DNA of 64,000 nt from Pseudalkalibacillus salsuginis. Lineage in GTDB: Bacteria > Bacillota > Bacilli > Bacillales > Fictibacillaceae. The position numbers were made by a program, and so were the translations under genes. Position 1 is the stretch's first letter; every line of letters begins with the position of its first letter. Where the stretch lies: assembly GCF_021646685.1 (NCBI RefSeq), contig NZ_JAKJHW010000003.1, positions 186,001 through 250,000 of the forward strand. Reading direction: 5' to 3'. Positions 1 through 9,460 of this stretch are shown in pieces. The notes under the pieces were generated by a model that worked only from the letters and a program-made list of their open reading frames with translations, ran no database searches and was not told the DNA's origin.

Positions 1-273
1 GATGATTCTTCATCCTCTGACCCGGACTCGACATCAGAATCTGAAGGGACTGGGGATGAGCAAGAAGCAGTTGAACAGACAGGAGAAGGTACATATAACG
101 GACTTGCAGATAACCATACGGTAGAAATAATGCTAGAAGATGGCCCACAGGCTTTTCAAATCACTGAGGAAGTAAAGGTGCAAGTCGATGAACTTGAGCC
201 TGACACGGAGGTCCAATTCAATTATATCGATAAAGATGGTACTCTGACGATTACAGATATTAAAACAAAATAA
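1..273 (+). CDS. C-terminal end of an unidentified acidic protein (partial)
   Basis: An open frame enters from the left edge in frame 1 and stops at TAA 271-273, giving 90 residues. About the first 30 are a low-complexity acidic Ser/Asp/Glu/Thr linker; the rest (about 32-90) looks like a small folded module of beta-prone segments, with the motif NGLADNHTVEI and a DKDGTLTITDI ending. The layout suggests the tail of an exported or membrane-anchored protein with a flexible linker, but I do not recognise the family and the N-terminus lies outside the window. A strong terminator follows at once, so it ends its transcript. Confidence 0.7.
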   Translation, partial: DDSSSSDPDSTSESEGTGDEQEAVEQTGEGTYNGLADNHTVEIMLEDGPQAFQITEEVKVQVDELEPDTEVQFNYIDKDGTLTITDIKTK

Positions 274-286
274 GAGATTTGTTTCT

Positions 287-324
287 AATAATCTACTCTT
301 AATACAGAGTAGGTTATTTTTTTT
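287..324 (+). terminator. Rho-independent terminator after the partial gene
   Basis: A 13-bp stem (287-299 with 306-318, one G-U pair) has a 6-nt loop and runs into eight T residues. It separates the partial gene from the LtaS-type gene. Confidence 0.9.
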
Positions 325-418
325 GTTAAATTTTGTGGAAAAATCAGGTTTAATTAGTTTATATTTTCAGTTACAATAGTGTTAATTGTTTGTAAAGAAT
401 TTATGGAGGTAACATTAA

Positions 419-2401
419 ATGCGGGATTTCAACTTCGGGGATATAATATATAAATATAGTCGTTTCATAATATATATAATTTTCTTCTTACTAATTTCAT
501 TTAAAATATTCCTTTTTTGTAAGTTTACAGATACTACTTATCTACCGAATAATTTAGGCTATTTTAGAGAAGCTTTTCTTTTTCTGATCCAGGAAGGTTC
601 GTTCGAAAAGTTTTATAGTGGGCTATTTCTAGTCAGTACGGGTTCTATCTTATTACTTACATGTTGGACGTTTTTGTTAACAAAAAAAGGACAGCTGCTG
701 GTCCTATTCATCATCGATTTAATTGTCACATTCATTACAATATCGGATCTTGTATACCACCGTTATTTTCATGATTTGATAGCTGTTCAAGTACTGTTCC
801 AGGTCAACCAAATAGGGGCGATTTCTGGTAGTATTACAGATTTGTTCGAACGTCGTGATATTTTGCTTGTTGTAGATTTTATCCTGTTGATCCCAGCAAT
901 TATTTTTATATGGATCAAAACGAATAAGGAAAAGCTGTCTTGGAACTGGATGCGTGCTGCTACGACTGTTATTGTATTTGGCATAGGATTACTGTTCGTC
1001 ATTGCTCCTATTCAAAATTATATCGAGAAGTACAGCGTAGCATTGTTCAACCAAAACTGGTATAACGTATCGATTTATCAGCAAACGGGACTGTTAGGGT
1101 TCCATGCCTTTGATTCTTACCGTTATATCGACGAAAATTTGATCAACAAAAAATCAGTTTCAGCATCTGACCGTGAAAATATTAAGGAATGGTTCAATGA
1201 ACATAACGAGAAGCTTCAGCAACCTACTGAATATGAGGGGATTGCTGAAGGGAAGAATGTCATTGTCGTCCAATTGGAAGCTTATCAGAGTTTTTTCATC
1301 AATAAAAAAATCAATGGTGAAGAGATTACACCAAATATTAATACATTGTTAGAGGAAACGATGTATTTCGATAATTTTTATCATCAAACAGCTCTTGGAA
1401 GAACGTCAGATGCAGAGTTTCTAGAAAATGCCTCTCTTCATCCGACCGCATCTGGTTCTGTCTATGTTCGTTATGCAGGGAATGAATTTGATGCACTTCC
1501 TAACATTCTTAAAGAAGAAGGCTATGAAACTGCTGCTTTCCATGCATATGAAAAAGGTTTCTGGAACCGTAATGTCATGTACAATACGATAGGATTTGAT
1601 CATTTTTATGGAAAAGGTGATTTTGATGAGGGGGAAATCGCTGGCTGGACTCTTGGAGATCGTCCATTCCTTCAGCAGGCTGTAGACAAGATGTTGACCT
1701 TTGAAAAACCTTTCTATGCTTTTGCGGTTGCTCTGACGAGTCACCATCCATACACTCTACAAGGGGAGCATAAGGTGTTGGATGTCGGTAAGTATGAAGG
1801 TACGATCATGGGTGATTACATCCATTCAGTCCATTATGTGGACAAAGCCGTTGGGGAAATGGTGGAAAGGCTTAAAAAGGAAGGACTATGGGATGAGTCA
1901 GTCTTCATGATGTATGGTGATCATGACGCCGGTATTAATGAAAAAGACCAACTTACAGATATCGCTGGTTTAGAATCTTCAGAATTCAATAAAGAAGCAG
2001 AGTTCAGGAAAATTCCGCTATTTGTCCACTTACCTGGTGGGAAAGGCAATGGGGTCTATCATAAAACAAGCGGACAAATTGATATTGCACCATCCATTTT
2101 ACATGTATTAGGTATAGAAATGCCTGAATTATATATGATGGGTGATAATATATTCACAGATGAAGACCATCTAACTGTCTTTAGGAATGGATCTTTCATA
2201 AATGGTGAAGTGCTCTACTTGGTTTCTGGGGATGGAATCTTTCAGAATGGAAAATGCTTTGATACAGAATCTGGAGAATTGACGAGTACCAATGCGTGTA
2301 AATCCGGATTTGAAAATGCGAAAAAACGACTCTCTACTTCCGATACAGTGATAAATGGAAATCTTATTGAACATTTCAGAAAAGACAAAAGTGAACACTG
2401 A
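419..2401 (+). CDS. ltaS: LtaS-family lipoteichoic acid synthase (polyglycerolphosphate synthase)
   Basis: 660 residues, the usual size of LtaS-type enzymes. These proteins move glycerol phosphate from phosphatidylglycerol to a growing lipoteichoic acid chain on the outer face of the membrane. The first ~200 residues hold about five membrane segments; the remainder is the extracellular sulfatase-like domain. Visible catalytic features are E287 in VVQLEAYQ, T329 in LGRTSD (the Thr nucleophile position), H442 in TSHHP and D501/H502 in MYGDHD. The start follows GGAGG with good spacing. Bacillus species carry several LtaS paralogues (LtaS, YfnI, YqgS, the primase YvgJ), and the sequence alone does not say which this is; the intact Thr site argues for an active enzyme. 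It is monocistronic between two terminators. Confidence 0.88.
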   Translation: MRDFNFGDIIYKYSRFIIYIIFFLLISFKIFLFCKFTDTTYLPNNLGYFREAFLFLIQEGSFEKFYSGLFLVSTGSILLLTCWTFLLTKKGQLLVLFIIDLIVTFITISDLVYHRYFHDLIAVQVLFQVNQIGAISGSITDLFERRDILLVVDFILLIPAIIFIWIKTNKEKLSWNWMRAATTVIVFGIGLLFVIAPIQNYIEKYSVALFNQNWYNVSIYQQTGLLGFHAFDSYRYIDENLINKKSVSASDRENIKEWFNEHNEKLQQPTEYEGIAEGKNVIVVQLEAYQSFFINKKINGEEITPNINTLLEETMYFDNFYHQTALGRTSDAEFLENASLHPTASGSVYVRYAGNEFDALPNILKEEGYETAAFHAYEKGFWNRNVMYNTIGFDHFYGKGDFDEGEIAGWTLGDRPFLQQAVDKMLTFEKPFYAFAVALTSHHPYTLQGEHKVLDVGKYEGTIMGDYIHSVHYVDKAVGEMVERLKKEGLWDESVFMMYGDHDAGINEKDQLTDIAGLESSEFNKEAEFRKIPLFVHLPGGKGNGVYHKTSGQIDIAPSILHVLGIEMPELYMMGDNIFTDEDHLTVFRNGSFINGEVLYLVSGDGIFQNGKCFDTESGELTSTNACKSGFENAKKRLSTSDTVINGNLIEHFRKDKSEH

Positions 2402-2410
2402 AACAAAAGA

Positions 2411-2453
2411 GAGGTTGACTAATTAAGTGTTAGAGCACTTACTAGTCAGCCTC
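2411..2453 (+). terminator. Terminator-like hairpin after the LtaS-type gene
   Basis: An 11-bp stem (2411-2421 with 2443-2453) has a loop that can itself form a small stem, and is followed by a mixed T-rich tract. From here to 2808 the only other structure seen is the hairpin at 2586-2619; no gene was found. Confidence 0.75.
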
Positions 2454-2585
2454 TTAGTTTAATTGTCTTCGAACATTTTTAACTTCATTATCTCCCTTCG
2501 CCAATCGTTTAATTAATTATTTAATCAATACAGAGATAGTGAAGTGGTAAGATTTACTCCAGAATCCGACTTAAAAATTAATATG

Positions 2586-2619
2586 AAAAAGACGATGATA
2601 TACAGAATCATCGTCTTTT
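2586..2619. terminator. Hairpin with A/T-flanked stem, possible bidirectional terminator
   Basis: A 13-bp perfect stem reads AAAAGACGATGAT against ATCATCGTCTTTT around a short loop. The A tract on one side and T tract on the other would let it act in both directions. No adjacent gene explains it, so it may mark a lost gene. Confidence 0.6.
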
Positions 2620-2808
2620 CAAAAGGAAAGAAACGGTTCCCAAGCGAGACCTTAATTCAAAAACTAAAGGTCTCCATTTATCCAACCAAGTTTTACCTAT
2701 GAAACTATCATACCATTATTTTCATATTAATAATCCATTTTATACAAAAATTTTTATGTTATTTTTTTGCAATCAATCTATCTTAATCATTAATTAAAGG
2801 AGGGGACT

Positions 2809-2968
2809 ATGAAAAAAAGAGTTAGTATTACATTAGATCAAGGTTTGAATAAAAATCACGGATATGGCAGAGGAGACTAGGATCAGTAAAAGTGTCTTTA
2901 TGGGATTTGCTGCTTGTTATCTTCTTCATCAAATGGAAAATATCGACGATGCCCGATCTACCATTTGA
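2809..2968 (+). pseudogene. Frameshifted ribbon-helix-helix (CopG/MetJ-type) regulator
   Basis: A strong ribosome binding site (AAAGGAGGGG) precedes an ATG whose frame runs MKKRVSITLDQGLN and then stops at 2878-2880 after 23 codons. Removing one A from the A5 run at about 2859-2863 restores a continuous frame to TGA at 2966-2968. The second half then reads ITDMAEETRISKSVF followed by GFAACYLLHQMENIDD. A basic beta-strand followed by two short helices with an ISKS turn is the ribbon-helix-helix DNA-binding fold. The restored product would be about 52 residues. It is either a recent pseudogene or a sequencing error. What it regulated is unknown; it lies upstream of the convergent slaP-secA2 genes. 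Confidence 0.65.
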
Positions 2969-3007
2969 TCAAACAAAACCTTGATTTTGATTAGATAAAA
3001 TTTTTAC

Positions 3008-3045
3008 ATAAAAGGACTGTCCTTAATTGGACAGCCCCCCTTTTA
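3008..3045. terminator. Bidirectional terminator between the RHH pseudogene and slaP
   Basis: An imperfect stem, GGACTGTCC against GGACAGCCCC around TTAATT, is flanked by A and T tracts on both sides. It can end transcription from the pseudogene side and from secA2-slaP. Confidence 0.65.
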
Positions 3046-3055
3046 AATTAAGAAT

Positions 3056-3949
3056 TCAATCATTCTGGGGTGGATATACTTTCCATTTCGTCAAGTCATA
3101 TTCCTCTTTTTGAACTAATGATTTTGGAAAGATGAAGCTCCACGGTTTGCTTGTGTTTGCTTTCACTTCAAAATTGTCCAGTTCAAAACCGCCTTTCGCA
3201 ATCATCTCCCCATATGCATCCTCAACGATCAACGGTAATTTTTCTAGTTGAATATTCTTTTCGGACCCATTTCTAATCAATATCATAATATGAAGGTCTC
3301 CATTATCTTTCTTGGAGGCTTGTAAGCCTAAGAAGTTTACTTCACCTGGTTTAGGAGGATTTATATTTTTCATGATTTCTTCCAATTTATTTTTGTTTTC
3401 TTCAGAAAGACTTTGTTCCCAGCTTTTTTCGAGATCAAGTTGGTGGGGCTTGGATTGTTTTAGTTCGAAAGCCAGTTTCCATCCTTCCCTAGGTAATTGA
3501 TCTACATATAAATCTTTGGAACTGAAGAGGAAATTCCAGGGCCGGCTGCTATTAGGTGGTAATTCCCCAAATTGTTGAAAGGAGAACCGTTTCCTGCCAA
3601 GAACCTCTCCAGACTCTGCGATGAATAATAATGTAGAGTCTGGCAAATGGATTGGTTTTGGTAAGCTGCTCCTGATAAAAGCTGTTATAATATAATCGTC
3701 AGTTGCTTCATCTTTGTTTATTTCAATCCCGGATAAAGAAATTTGATTTGGCTTGAGCTTTTCGCATTCGTTATTCAAAAATTGATACACATACTTTTTT
3801 TCAGCAGGTACTTCCCATTCTGGGTGAAACGAGAGAGGGGTATCTACCATTTCATCATTTGAATTTATTTGTGGATCTTCATGAATTAATTCATTTGATG
3901 AGATTGAACTGTCCTTTCCGTTTTTTTTCTTTTTGAGTGAAAATAGCAT
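3056..3949 (-). CDS. slaP: Accessory Sec system S-layer assembly protein SlaP
   Basis: 297 residues, soluble, with no signal peptide. After a charged, low-complexity N-terminus (about 1-50) it has two related modules of about 120 residues. Each ends in an S-(R/K)-P-W-(N/S)-F pattern (SRPWNFLF and SKPWSFIF), which is the repeat seen in SlaP-type proteins. In Bacillus anthracis SlaP works in the cytoplasm with SecA2 to export the S-layer proteins. Here it starts 20 nt after the secA2 stop, behind AAGGAGG, on the same strand, so the two form one operon. The SLH-domain enzyme encoded divergently next to secA2 is the obvious candidate client. The call rests on size, repeated modules and the SecA2 partnership. 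Confidence 0.8.
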   Translation of the reverse strand: MLFSLKKKKNGKDSSISSNELIHEDPQINSNDEMVDTPLSFHPEWEVPAEKKYVYQFLNNECEKLKPNQISLSGIEINKDEATDDYIITAFIRSSLPKPIHLPDSTLLFIAESGEVLGRKRFSFQQFGELPPNSSRPWNFLFSSKDLYVDQLPREGWKLAFELKQSKPHQLDLEKSWEQSLSEENKNKLEEIMKNINPPKPGEVNFLGLQASKKDNGDLHIMILIRNGSEKNIQLEKLPLIVEDAYGEMIAKGGFELDNFEVKANTSKPWSFIFPKSLVQKEEYDLTKWKVYPPQND

Positions 3950-3969
3950 ATTGATCCTCCTTAAGGATA

Positions 3970-6333
3970 TTAATCAACTTTCAAGTATGAACGTGCCATG
4001 ATTGTAGATTGCTTACTTATTTTTTCTTCTATTTTTTGATAGGTGAAAAGAAAGATTTCGTATCCTTCCTTTTCATATAATCTCATCGGATCGTCTTGAC
4101 CGTAACTTCGCAAGCCAATACCTTCTTTTAAACGATTCATTTTTTCAAGATGTTCAACCCAGCCTTGGTCAATGTATTGTAAAGTGATCTGCTTGAAATT
4201 CTGTCCCCAATGTGGCTTTTCTACAAAAATTCTTTCCAAAAAATCCAAAGACTCTTCAACCACAGGCAATACAATGGAATGGATATCCTTCACTTCTTCA
4301 ATAGCTTCATTTTCAAACTCTGGAATCTCAATAGGAATCAACGAGATCAGGGCGCTTCTTAAACGAACTAGATCCCAGTCCTCTTGTATATCCGAAATAC
4401 AATGTTTTTCAATCGTACGAATAACAGAATGTTCCATGACTGGTCGGATCAGGTCAGTGAACCCCTTTTCAGCGAGAAGCCACTGGGTACGTAATTGTTT
4501 GATAATCACGTTACGCTGCTCGTTTACAATATCATCGAGATGTAAATTATATTCGCGGATGGAATAATTGCTTCCTTCACAAATCCGTTGAGTTCGTTCT
4601 ACTAAATCATGAATATCTTTATTGAGAATTTTTCCATTAGAAGTTGTTTTAAGCTTAGGCTGGAGCTTTTCGATTTCATCCTGTGAAAATCTATGGAACA
4701 TGTCGTCTTCAATAGAAATAAAGAATTGAGAGGAACCAGGATCCCCTTGACGTCCAGAACGCCCTTTCAATTGGTTATCGATACGGCGGCTCTCATGTCG
4801 CTCTGTACCGATAACGCGAAGCCCTCCTAATTCTGCGACTTCTTCACCTAAAATGATGTCAGTCCCTCTTCCAGCCATATTCGTAGCAATTGTAACTTGT
4901 CCTTTTTGTCCAGCCATCGATATAAGTTGTACTTCGCGTTCCAGGCTCTTAGCATTTAGGATTTCGTATGGTATACCAATCTCATCCAAATATCTGGCGG
5001 CTTTCTCTGATTGCTCGATAGATGTTGTACCAATTAATACAGGCTGTCCATTGCTATGACATGATTTAACATCGGCAGCCATAGCCTTATATTTTTGATC
5101 AACGGTTACAAAGACAAGATCCTCCAAATCAACACGAATTTTAGGTTTATTGGTTGGGATGGAGATGACATCCATTCCATAAATCTGTTGAAATTCTTTC
5201 TTTTCTGTTTTTGCAGTACCAGTCATACCTGATAAGGTAGGATACATACGGAAGTAGTTTTGGACAGTGACTATCGCTTGCGTTTTATTTTCTTCAGTTA
5301 TTTCAAGACCCTCTTTAGCTTCAATGGCTTGATGAAGGCCATCACTTAATGAACGACCTTCCATGATACGACCTGTAAACTGATCGATAAGCTCGATTTT
5401 TCCATCTCTGACGATATAATCGACATCACGACGGAACATGACACGTGCTCTTAGGCATTGGATTATGTAATGATAGAGCGTCTGGTGCTCAAGGTCATAA
5501 AGGTTATCAATACCAAAAGCTTTTTCAATCTTATTGATTCCCTCATCTGTAAGGTTGGTAGACTTAGTTTCCGGATCATATGTGAATTCATGATCCTCAG
5601 TGAATTGTTTTACGATCATAGATGCCACATTGAAAAGTTCTGCACTGAGACTTGTTTTACCAGCAATGATCAAAGGGGTTTTTGCTTCATCGATCAATAC
5701 GCTGTCTACCTCATCGATAATTGCAAAATGATAGGAGCGTTGAACACGATCCTGTGGGCTATACACCATGTTATCCCGTAGGAAGTCAAAACCGAATTCA
5801 TTTCCTACACCATATGTAATGTCAGCCTTATAAGCTGCTATTTTTTCAGCAGGCGTGATTTGCGGTATGTTCAAGCCTACTGTAAGACCCAGGAATTCAT
5901 GTATTTGACCGATGATTTCTTTATCACGCTTTGCTAGGTATTCATTAACAGTTATGACATGTACACCTTTACCCTCTAAAGCTCTTAGGTAACTTGGTAA
6001 AGATGCTACAAGCGTTTTCCCTTCACCGGTTACCATTTCAGAGATATTTCCATAAGTCAATGCCAACCCTCCGACGAGTTGCACATCATAATGTCTTTGT
6101 CCTAATACACGTTTAGATGCTTCGCGGACCACAGCAAAAGCTTCTACCTGGATGTCGTTTATCGTACTGCCGTTATGCAATGAATTTTTGAAATAAACCG
6201 TTTTTTCTTTAAGCTGAGTATCAGTAAGTTTTTCTATCTCAGGCTCCAACTCATTAATATGTTCTACTATTTTAAAATACTTTTTTAACGCCCGATTATC
6301 TGAATCTACTATCTTTTTTATGTAAGTAAGCAT
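3970..6333 (-). CDS. secA2: Accessory preprotein translocase ATPase SecA2
   Basis: 787 residues. It is a full DEAD-type motor: Walker A MVTGEGKT at 100-107, DEVDS as Walker B at about 207, then the preprotein cross-linking, second ATPase and helical scaffold regions. It ends without the Cys-rich SecB/zinc-binding tail of housekeeping SecA and is about 50 residues shorter. Together with slaP downstream and an SLH protein divergently upstream, this identifies the SecA2 dedicated to S-layer-type cargo rather than the essential SecA1. The start ATG follows GGGAGAGAAAGG at good spacing. The 228-nt gap to the SLH gene must hold both divergent promoters. Confidence 0.9.
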   Translation of the reverse strand: MLTYIKKIVDSDNRALKKYFKIVEHINELEPEIEKLTDTQLKEKTVYFKNSLHNGSTINDIQVEAFAVVREASKRVLGQRHYDVQLVGGLALTYGNISEMVTGEGKTLVASLPSYLRALEGKGVHVITVNEYLAKRDKEIIGQIHEFLGLTVGLNIPQITPAEKIAAYKADITYGVGNEFGFDFLRDNMVYSPQDRVQRSYHFAIIDEVDSVLIDEAKTPLIIAGKTSLSAELFNVASMIVKQFTEDHEFTYDPETKSTNLTDEGINKIEKAFGIDNLYDLEHQTLYHYIIQCLRARVMFRRDVDYIVRDGKIELIDQFTGRIMEGRSLSDGLHQAIEAKEGLEITEENKTQAIVTVQNYFRMYPTLSGMTGTAKTEKKEFQQIYGMDVISIPTNKPKIRVDLEDLVFVTVDQKYKAMAADVKSCHSNGQPVLIGTTSIEQSEKAARYLDEIGIPYEILNAKSLEREVQLISMAGQKGQVTIATNMAGRGTDIILGEEVAELGGLRVIGTERHESRRIDNQLKGRSGRQGDPGSSQFFISIEDDMFHRFSQDEIEKLQPKLKTTSNGKILNKDIHDLVERTQRICEGSNYSIREYNLHLDDIVNEQRNVIIKQLRTQWLLAEKGFTDLIRPVMEHSVIRTIEKHCISDIQEDWDLVRLRSALISLIPIEIPEFENEAIEEVKDIHSIVLPVVEESLDFLERIFVEKPHWGQNFKQITLQYIDQGWVEHLEKMNRLKEGIGLRSYGQDDPMRLYEKEGYEIFLFTYQKIEEKISKQSTIMARSYLKVD

Positions 6334-6507
6334 AAACCTTTCTCTCCCTATCCCCTTCTTAAAATTAGTATATCATAGAAACTTCTACAAAATTAACCAA
6401 CTATTTATGGGTTTTGATGATGAATTGGAAATTAATTTTAAGGATAACAAAAAAATCTTGTAATAAATAGTAATAATTTGTAGAAATAGATAAAAAGTTG
6501 GTAGTAT

Positions 6508-6536
6508 TTGCACAGACACTTTGATAATGTTATAGA
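6508..6536 (+). promoter_or_regulatory. Sigma-A-type promoter for the SLH glucosaminidase
   Basis: TTGCAC (6508-6513) and TATAGA (6531-6536) are separated by 17 nt, about 25 nt upstream of the start codon. No operator was recognised. Confidence 0.6.
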
Positions 6537-6561
6537 ATAGTAATTTATAAGGGGGATGAGT

Positions 6562-8472
6562 ATGCAAGCGCATATAAAGAAAATTGTTTCAGCATTAATC
6601 TTGATTTTGTTGATGTCTTTTGTTTCTATGCCTAGTGTGAATGCGGCAGACGACATAACTGGACACTATGCTGAGAAAGAAATGAGGGCATTAAACGAAA
6701 AAGGAATCATGAAAGGAGATAGTCCCGGGACTTTTTCACCTGATCGTGCTGTAACCCGTGCAGAATTTTCAGCATTCGTGAAAAGGGCTTTAGAGCTGGA
6801 CCTTCCAATTGATCCAAGTACAGGAAACTTTAGTGATGTGGAACCAGATGATTGGTTCTATGATGCAGTCAACCAGACGGTAGCAGCAAGTATCATTACA
6901 GGATATCCTGAAGGTGACTTTAGACCAAATCAAAAAATTACCCGTGAAGAAATGGCTGTCATCATGTACCGCGCCTTACAGTTCAAGGGTATTGAAATGA
7001 AAGAGATTTCATTAGGATTCAAAGATAAAGACCAGATTCTTAAGGATTTTATAGATGAGATTTCCATGGTAGCATCAGTAAAGCTTATTTCGGGTTATCC
7101 AGATAATACATATCGGCCGAAAGACAATACAAAACGTGCTGATGCGGCGATTGTGATCTATCGGATGCTTAACATCATCAGCCCACCACCAATTCTTGAA
7201 TACAGTGTGGCAAACATCACTTCCGATGGAGAATTAAAGGAAGTAAAAAAATATGAAACGTATAATGATGCAAAAAATGCATTGACTTCTCCATCTTCAC
7301 AAGTTGTCATGAAGGGGAAAAAGATCGTATGGATGAAGAGCGGTCTTACAATTTCAAATGGATTCACTATTATCTATGACAGTACGAAATTCACTTCCAA
7401 CTACACATATGTAACAACTGGTACAGAAATGCAATTCCATTCTGCAGGGGAAACCTGGGTTGAAGTCACAATAGCTGATACACGGGGCTATGTGAAAAAG
7501 GACAGTGTATCATTGACACCTTATCAAATGTTACAAGGAAGATCTTACTATTCGGTTAGTTCAGGGAGCCTATACCATTATATTTACAGTCCGACACTAA
7601 ATCGCTACAGTGGGATTGTAGTTGGGAAAGCCCCATCTTTCATGACACCAGGTACTAAATATTTTAGCTGGGATGGAAATGAGTTCTATAATACTGCGGG
7701 TAATAAAGCAGGCCAAGCTTATCAATATTACCAATACTTGCCTTTATATACGAAAACAAAATATACTGCTGAACAGCTTGACTCTTTCATCAGAAACTCT
7801 TACCCAGATGCCTATAAAAGCAAATTTCCTACATCCCCGTTAGAAGGTACTGGGGAAATATTCAAAAGGGTAGAGGATAAGTATGGGGTAAACGCATTAT
7901 ACTTCTTATCACACGCCATCCATGAAAGTGCATGGGGTACTAGCCGTATCGCAGTGGATAAGTACAATTTATTCGGTTTAGGTGCTGTAGACAGCGATCC
8001 GTATGGAAATGCTATCACTTTTGAGTCTTTAGAAGCGGGAATCGAAGAGGCTGCGGTAAAGTATATCATTCCAAAGTACTTCACAGAAAGCAATCCCATT
8101 TATCACGGGGCTTTCTTAGGGAACAAAACGATGGGGATGAATGTAAAATACGCCTCGGATCCATATTGGGCTGAAAAAATCGGAGCATATATGTATAAGG
8201 CTGATCAATTTTTGAAAGGTGGAGACTTAGGTAATCATCAATTAGGATTGACGAATACAGCTTCGTTAAATGTACGTTCTGAACCTATGGTATCCGATAA
8301 TATCATTTATCAGTTTCCAAAATCGGGGACAAGCGTTGCTATTATAAAGGAATCCTCTCAAACAGATGGACTTTGGTACCAAATCGTTCCAAAGAAATCG
8401 CGTCCTGCTGCTTATATTTATGGTGAGGGGAAATATGGTACTTTAGCAAAAAAAATTAATGTAGCAAAATAA
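6562..8472 (+). CDS. S-layer-anchored N-acetylglucosaminidase (3 SLH + glucosaminidase + SH3)
   Basis: 636 residues from the chosen start. The ATG at 6556 touches the GGGGG Shine-Dalgarno, whereas 6562 has 6-nt spacing. A signal peptide ends near ..VNAAD at about residue 28. Three SLH repeats follow (about 30-80, 90-147, 155-207) with TRAEFS, TREEMA and KRADAA in place of the canonical TRAE. After a linker with a bacterial-SH3-like section (about 290-340), residues about 390-555 are a LytB/FlgJ-type glucosaminidase domain with the probable catalytic Glu in HAIHESAWGTS. A second SH3-like domain closes the protein. It should sit on the pyruvylated wall polymer through the SLH repeats and cut peptidoglycan glycan strands, like the B. 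anthracis separation enzymes. It is adjacent to secA2-slaP and in the same block as csaB. Confidence 0.85.
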   Translation: MQAHIKKIVSALILILLMSFVSMPSVNAADDITGHYAEKEMRALNEKGIMKGDSPGTFSPDRAVTRAEFSAFVKRALELDLPIDPSTGNFSDVEPDDWFYDAVNQTVAASIITGYPEGDFRPNQKITREEMAVIMYRALQFKGIEMKEISLGFKDKDQILKDFIDEISMVASVKLISGYPDNTYRPKDNTKRADAAIVIYRMLNIISPPPILEYSVANITSDGELKEVKKYETYNDAKNALTSPSSQVVMKGKKIVWMKSGLTISNGFTIIYDSTKFTSNYTYVTTGTEMQFHSAGETWVEVTIADTRGYVKKDSVSLTPYQMLQGRSYYSVSSGSLYHYIYSPTLNRYSGIVVGKAPSFMTPGTKYFSWDGNEFYNTAGNKAGQAYQYYQYLPLYTKTKYTAEQLDSFIRNSYPDAYKSKFPTSPLEGTGEIFKRVEDKYGVNALYFLSHAIHESAWGTSRIAVDKYNLFGLGAVDSDPYGNAITFESLEAGIEEAAVKYIIPKYFTESNPIYHGAFLGNKTMGMNVKYASDPYWAEKIGAYMYKADQFLKGGDLGNHQLGLTNTASLNVRSEPMVSDNIIYQFPKSGTSVAIIKESSQTDGLWYQIVPKKSRPAAYIYGEGKYGTLAKKINVAK

Positions 8473-8484
8473 AATCTATAAATT

Positions 8485-8516
8485 AGGGAATGCGGCTATT
8501 TCTAGTTGCATTCCCT
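8485..8516 (+). terminator. Hairpin terminator after the SLH gene
   Basis: A perfect 9-bp stem (AGGGAATGC with GCATTCCCT) has a 14-nt loop. The following T tract is weak. Confidence 0.6.
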
Positions 8517-8719
8517 TATGTTATGGTAATGTTAGTTTTTTAACATGTTCATTTTAGAAATTTCTTTAAGTATAGATCTCGACACTCTTAAGGGAACAAG
8601 ACAAACGAAACCGTGCAATAAAGAGCGAGGAGAAGGCTTGTGGATTGCCCGAGAAAAAGGTGGAAATTTGCAAGGAAAAAATCAAGTATAATAGAGCATA
8701 ATTTTTAAGGGGAATTTTT

Positions 8720-9460
8720 ATGACTATAAATAAAGTAGATGTAATGGGTGTCCCATTTGTCGATACCTCAATGGATTCATTCATTAAACATCTTCATGAA
8801 TCACATTTAGAGAAGGAAAGTAAAGCTTTTGTCATTACAGCAAATCCTGAAATTGTAATGTATGCTAGTGAAGATGTAGGTTATAGGAGTGTCTTGAATG
8901 ATGCAGATTATATTACGCCTGATGGGATCGGGATTGTAAAAGCAGCTCGGATTCTTGGGACTCCAATAAAAGAAAGGGTTTCAGGTTTTGATATAATGTG
9001 CAACCTTTTACAGATTGCAAATGAAAACCGGTCTTCCGTTTATTTATTAGGTACAAAGGAAGAGGTATTACAGTCGGCGGAAGCGAATATCCAAGCAACT
9101 TATCCTAATGTAGACATAATCGGTTCACACAATGGATATTTTGATTGGGACGATAATGATATTGTCAATGAAATCCAACAACTAAGACCTGATATGATCT
9201 TTGTCGCGTTAGGTCTACCAAGACAGGAAAATTGGATTGCTGAAAATATCCATCACTTTGATAAAGGTATTTTCATGGGAGTTGGTGGTAGTTTTGATGT
9301 GTTTGCCGGAATTGTGAAACGCGCGCCGGTAATCTATCAAAACTTGCACTTGGAGTGGTTCTATAGATTAGTGAAACAACCTTCAAGAGCCAGAAGGATG
9401 TTGGCATTACCAAGATTCATGTTCAAAGTGTTCGAACAGAAAGTAAAGGGGAAAAAATGA
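8720..9460 (+). CDS. tagA: WecG/TagA-family N-acetylmannosaminyltransferase, copy 1
   Basis: 246 residues, the normal length for TagA/WecG/CpsF enzymes. These add ManNAc (or another sugar) to undecaprenyl-diphospho-GlcNAc to make the linkage disaccharide of a wall polymer. Family signatures visible are TANPEIV (about 40-46), DADYITPDGIGIV with the catalytic-Asp position D68, ALGLPRQE and MGVGGSFDV. The membrane-targeting basic C-terminal tail is intact. It overlaps the next gene by 4 nt (ATGA), so it is co-translated with a flippase, and a TagO follows. A second copy lies at 26513-27286. Being in the csaB/SLH block, this copy probably initiates the pyruvylated secondary wall polymer rather than teichoic acid, which is an inference from position. 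Confidence 0.85.
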   Translation: MTINKVDVMGVPFVDTSMDSFIKHLHESHLEKESKAFVITANPEIVMYASEDVGYRSVLNDADYITPDGIGIVKAARILGTPIKERVSGFDIMCNLLQIANENRSSVYLLGTKEEVLQSAEANIQATYPNVDIIGSHNGYFDWDDNDIVNEIQQLRPDMIFVALGLPRQENWIAENIHHFDKGIFMGVGGSFDVFAGIVKRAPVIYQNLHLEWFYRLVKQPSRARRMLALPRFMFKVFEQKVKGKK

